Positions 60,600 through 64,000 of a stretch of 64,000 nt of DNA are shown here, one piece after another (the stretch's first letter is position 1; the number at the start of each line of letters is the position of its first letter). This DNA comes from Monosporascus cannonballus (lineage: Eukaryota; Ascomycota; Sordariomycetes; Xylariales): positions 124,001-188,000 of the forward strand of contig QJNS01000700.1 in the NCBI GenBank assembly GCA_004154925.1, in the 5' to 3' direction. The notes below the pieces were generated by a model. That model saw only the letters and a program-made list of their open reading frames with translations. It was not told the DNA's origin and ran no database searches. A program made the position numbers and the translations under genes.

Positions 60600-63500
60600 A
60601 GTAATACCGTCAAACTCTAAATAATACTTAATACTGTCAAAATATTAATTAACATTTAGGAAACCCCTATTCAACAGCTTTAAGCTCGAATTCGGAAGCT
60701 GGAAAAAAAAGTCCGACAACTTAGGGCTACGCCACCTGCCTAACCCTCTCTCGCCCATATAAAGCCAAAAAAGCCAGAACCTTACGATAAAAAAGATAAC
60801 CCTTAAACCTTTTTAATTTAAGCACGAATTTACTTTCGTTTCCTAAACTTTAACGACCTAGCAAATATAGTTTTAACAGTAAAAACATACCTAATAAGAA
60901 ATACAGTTAATTAATTTAAACTTATTATAAAAAATTTCCTAAAAATAAAAAAAATAAGGAAAATTTTATTAATAAAATTTTTTTAACTTATACCAATTTC
61001 GAAAACAAAATACGCGATAATTTCGGTAATTCGGATAAAAAATAATTAACGGCTTAATAATTCCTATAACTTTAATAAAAAGGACCCGCATTTAAGTACG
61101 CCATAACCTTCAAAAATTTTGCAACTAAGGCAAAATAAAAAAACGACGAAACCGACGCCCTTATCGACATATTTTACAAAAAGCTAAAAAATAATATAAA
61201 AAATAAGATTATTCAGATTAAATAATCAATTGCCCTAAACCGGTATATTGCAAAAATAATTAAGATTAATAACCGACAAATCAAAAGATAATAAAAAAAA
61301 AGATAATATATCTTACGTTCGGAATATAAATTTAACCAGAGAAAAAAACGAAACGTATCTTTTACTTTTTATGGAACGGCGCCAGAACTTATAGAACTTA
61401 ACGTTACCCACAGACAAAATTAAAGCCAAATTAAATGCTTTAATTATGGCAAAATGGGACACAAAGCCTATAAATGCAAAAAGCCTAAAAAACTATAACA
61501 AAATAACTAGATCCCTATACCGGAAAAATAATCCAAAAATAACTAAGGAAACGATAACAAAGCCATTAACATAATCCAAGCTAAATACGTATCAGGCCTT
61601 AAACAAAAAATCCAATAAGGACCATTACGATAAGAAATCCGACGAAAAATACGAAAAACTAAAAAACTAGCTTAACAAATAACGCGAACATAATAAAAGA
61701 CATTATAAGGATAATTACGTAAATACCAAGACTGGACAAAGGAAATCTATCCCGGAATACCCGATCGGCACGGCAAAATATACGCCATACATTATCGACG
61801 ACGAAAATATCCCGACTACGAAAAATGAAAATAATATATTTACGTACAAATTACCCGAATATACTATAAGGGATTTAATTTTCCAAACCATACCGGAAAT
61901 AATAAAAATAATAAGCAATAATATCGATAACTTCGAACTATAACCCCAGGAAATATTTAATAATTAGCCGAAATAAAAAGTTAACCTAAAAAAAAATAAT
62001 ACCTATAAAAAACCCTTTTTATTATTATAAATAATACAATTACTAAACGGAAAAGGAATTAATTTAATATACGGTAAAAAAGCATTATCAGAAAATTATT
62101 ACGGATTTCTATTTTTAATTAGCATCTACTACAAACCCCTACGAAAAAAAAGCTACCAAAAAAAATACGTCAGTTTACAAAAGATCTCTAAAACGACAAC
62201 TAAAACGACGCATAATGGGATACAGTCGTAAACATAAAAGAACAATTTATTCGATAAGAAAAAAAATTACAAAAAAATTAGGAACAATTAATACGGTTCG
62301 AAAAAACAATACGCCAATAACAATAACAGATATAACAGTTTAACGCGTTATATACAGAAATATAAATAAAGTTCGACAAACTCGAATAAAAGTTAAAAAA
62401 AAAGTTACCTATAAAAAAGCCGCAAAATAACAAAATCTAAAGAAATTTAAAAAAAAAACTTTTAAAAAAAGCTTTAAACACGACGATAAAAAATATTAAC
62501 GACTTTATTACCTTAAAAATACGAATCGAAACGTATTAATATACCGTAATAATAAATTGCGAAACTTTAGGCGGAAATTATATTATACCGGATATGGTCA
62601 ATAAGCTCAGAATGCTATAGAAATATAAATTGAAACCCTATACCGCAATAAATACCGAAAGTTAAGAATTCGTTTACGATAACAGAAAAATCATACGCAA
62701 AATTAATTACTTTGAAATTTTTATCAAAAAATAATACCAAACGGTTAATTTCGATATCGTTTCATTCGGAAATTACGATATAATCTTAAAATTACCATAA
62801 ATACGCCAATACGAAATTTTAATTAACGGCGGAATTAGCTAAATAAAATTCGTTTTATTTCTTATTAATAAATAAAAGGAAAAGAATTAAAATTTTAATA
62901 TTCGATTAATAATAATAATAAATGTAAGCATAAAAATACAACAAATATCTTACTACTTAAGGAAATAAAATATAAGAAAAAAAACGGGCATCAAAAAAAA
63001 TACGACATATTACTATTATTATTAAAGCAAAATTAAAATAACTAAATAACGATTTAAAATAAAAATAACAGCCCAAGAAATCAAAAAATTAATTAATATA
63101 CTATTATAATATTACAAATATAAATAGCTTTTCAAGAAAAAACTTAATATAAAATTATTAGAACATAACGAATAAAATTACGAAATAATTTTTAAAAAAA
63201 GATTTTCGATAAAATTCTACTTTATTTATAATTTTAATAAAAACGAATTACGTATTTTTAAAAAATATTTGGAAGATCAGCTACAGAAAGGATAAATTCG
63301 ACCTTCGAAATTACCAGCAAAATACCTAATATTTTTCGTACTTAAAAAAAATAAGAAATTACGATTTATAATTAATTATCAACAATTAAACAACGTTATT
63401 ATCAAAAATCGAATATTATTATTTTTAATTACGGAAATAAAAGACCAATTAATTTTACGAAATTAAATAATTTATAGCATTCGATCTTAAAAATGGATAT

Positions 63501-64000
63501 AACCTTATTAAAATTAAAAACAAAATACGAATAAAAAATAACTTTTAAAACGAAATACAAACTATTTAAATATTTGATTATATTAATAAAACTTACGAAC
63601 GTACCAGTAACCTTTTAACGGATAGTAAATTATATATTACGAAAATACCTCGATATTTTTGTTATTTGCTATCCCGACGATATTTTCATTTTTTTAAAAA
63701 CAAAAAAAACATATATAAAATACGTTTATAAGGTTTTTCAAGCTTTACAAAACGCAAGGTTATTTATTAACGCGGAAAAAAATCAATTTTATATACAGAA
63801 AATAAAATATCTAGAATATATTATTACCTTAGAACATATTAAGATAAACCCTAAGAAAATCGCTGCAGTTATAAAATGGCAAACGCCAATAACAGTCAAA
63901 AAGATACAGGCATTCCTTGGATTCGCCAATTATTACAGAAAATTCATTTAAAACTTTAACAAAATAACCATATCCTTAACGAATTTTACAAACAAAAAAA
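60600..64000 (+). mobile_element. Ty3/Gypsy element G1, gag-pol relic, runs off the window end
   Basis: Plus-strand order is canonical. A gag region lies at about 60680-61400. A zinc knuckle at 61434-61480 reads CFNYGKMGHKAYKC, with tyrosine at the second metal-binding cysteine. An aspartic protease lies at about 62545-62840 (ETLGGNYIIPDMVNKLRML, then NFDIVSFGNYDIILKLP); the usual catalytic DSGA is lost. Reverse transcriptase runs from about 63270: IRPSKLPAKYLIFF, KKNKKLRFIINYQQLN, KNRI, and at 63900-63950 KIQAFLGFANYYRKFI. RNase H and integrase must lie beyond 64000. Stops in all frames are mostly TAA/TAG from RIP-type changes. The frame is nevertheless easy to follow, so the element decayed by point mutation with few indels. 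Confidence 0.85.

Overview
This is a nuclear chromosome window from a filamentous ascomycete (Pezizomycotina), most likely a plant-associated or saprotrophic Sordariomycete or Dothideomycete. The evidence is short spliceosomal introns (50-141 bp) with GTAAGT-type donors and, in one case, a perfect TACTAAC branch site; fungal protein families (DUF6536, PDR-type ABC transporter, small secreted cysteine-rich protein); and a sharply two-part base composition. Long AT-rich blocks full of TAA/TAG alternate with GC-balanced blocks. The AT-rich blocks can still be read as transposons in which C has gone to T and G to A, the signature of repeat-induced point mutation (RIP).

Layout. 1-3650: AT-rich, a minus-strand Ty1/Copia relic with its 5' LTR. 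3650-6925: GC-balanced island with one intact-looking gene for a DUF6536 membrane protein (minus strand, one intron). 6926-42340: a transposon graveyard. It holds three Tc1/mariner relics with recognisable inverted repeats, a Fot1/pogo relic inserted inside a Copia element, two more Copia copies, two Ty3/Gypsy pol relics of one family, several stray Copia LTRs, a short 4 x 36 bp tandem repeat, a complete miniature LTR retrotransposon (TRIM-like, 38008-38514), and an old Gypsy LTR hit by both a young solo LTR and a Tc1 element. 42470-58570: the main GC-balanced island. It contains a broken FAD-linked oxidoreductase fragment (minus), a small multi-span membrane protein gene (plus, two exons), a 104-residue secreted 12-cysteine protein gene (plus, two exons), an unrecognised decayed ORF pair, an extreme purine-rich tract, and a full-length but multiply broken PDR-type ABC transporter (minus). 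58570-64000: AT-rich again, with a plus-strand Ty3/Gypsy element (LTR, gag with zinc knuckle, protease, reverse transcriptase) running off the window end.

The genes do not form an obvious operon or cluster. The picture is a gene-poor, repeat-rich compartment. At least two of its genes (ABC transporter, oxidoreductase) carry repeated TAG stops where CAG is expected, as RIP spreading into or acting on gene sequence would produce, while the secreted protein and the two other membrane protein genes remain open. The best leads are the TRIM element, the 12-Cys secreted protein, the layered insertions at 40.5-42.5 kb, and the RIP-like inactivation of the transporter. All family assignments were made by reading translations by eye; no database search was run.
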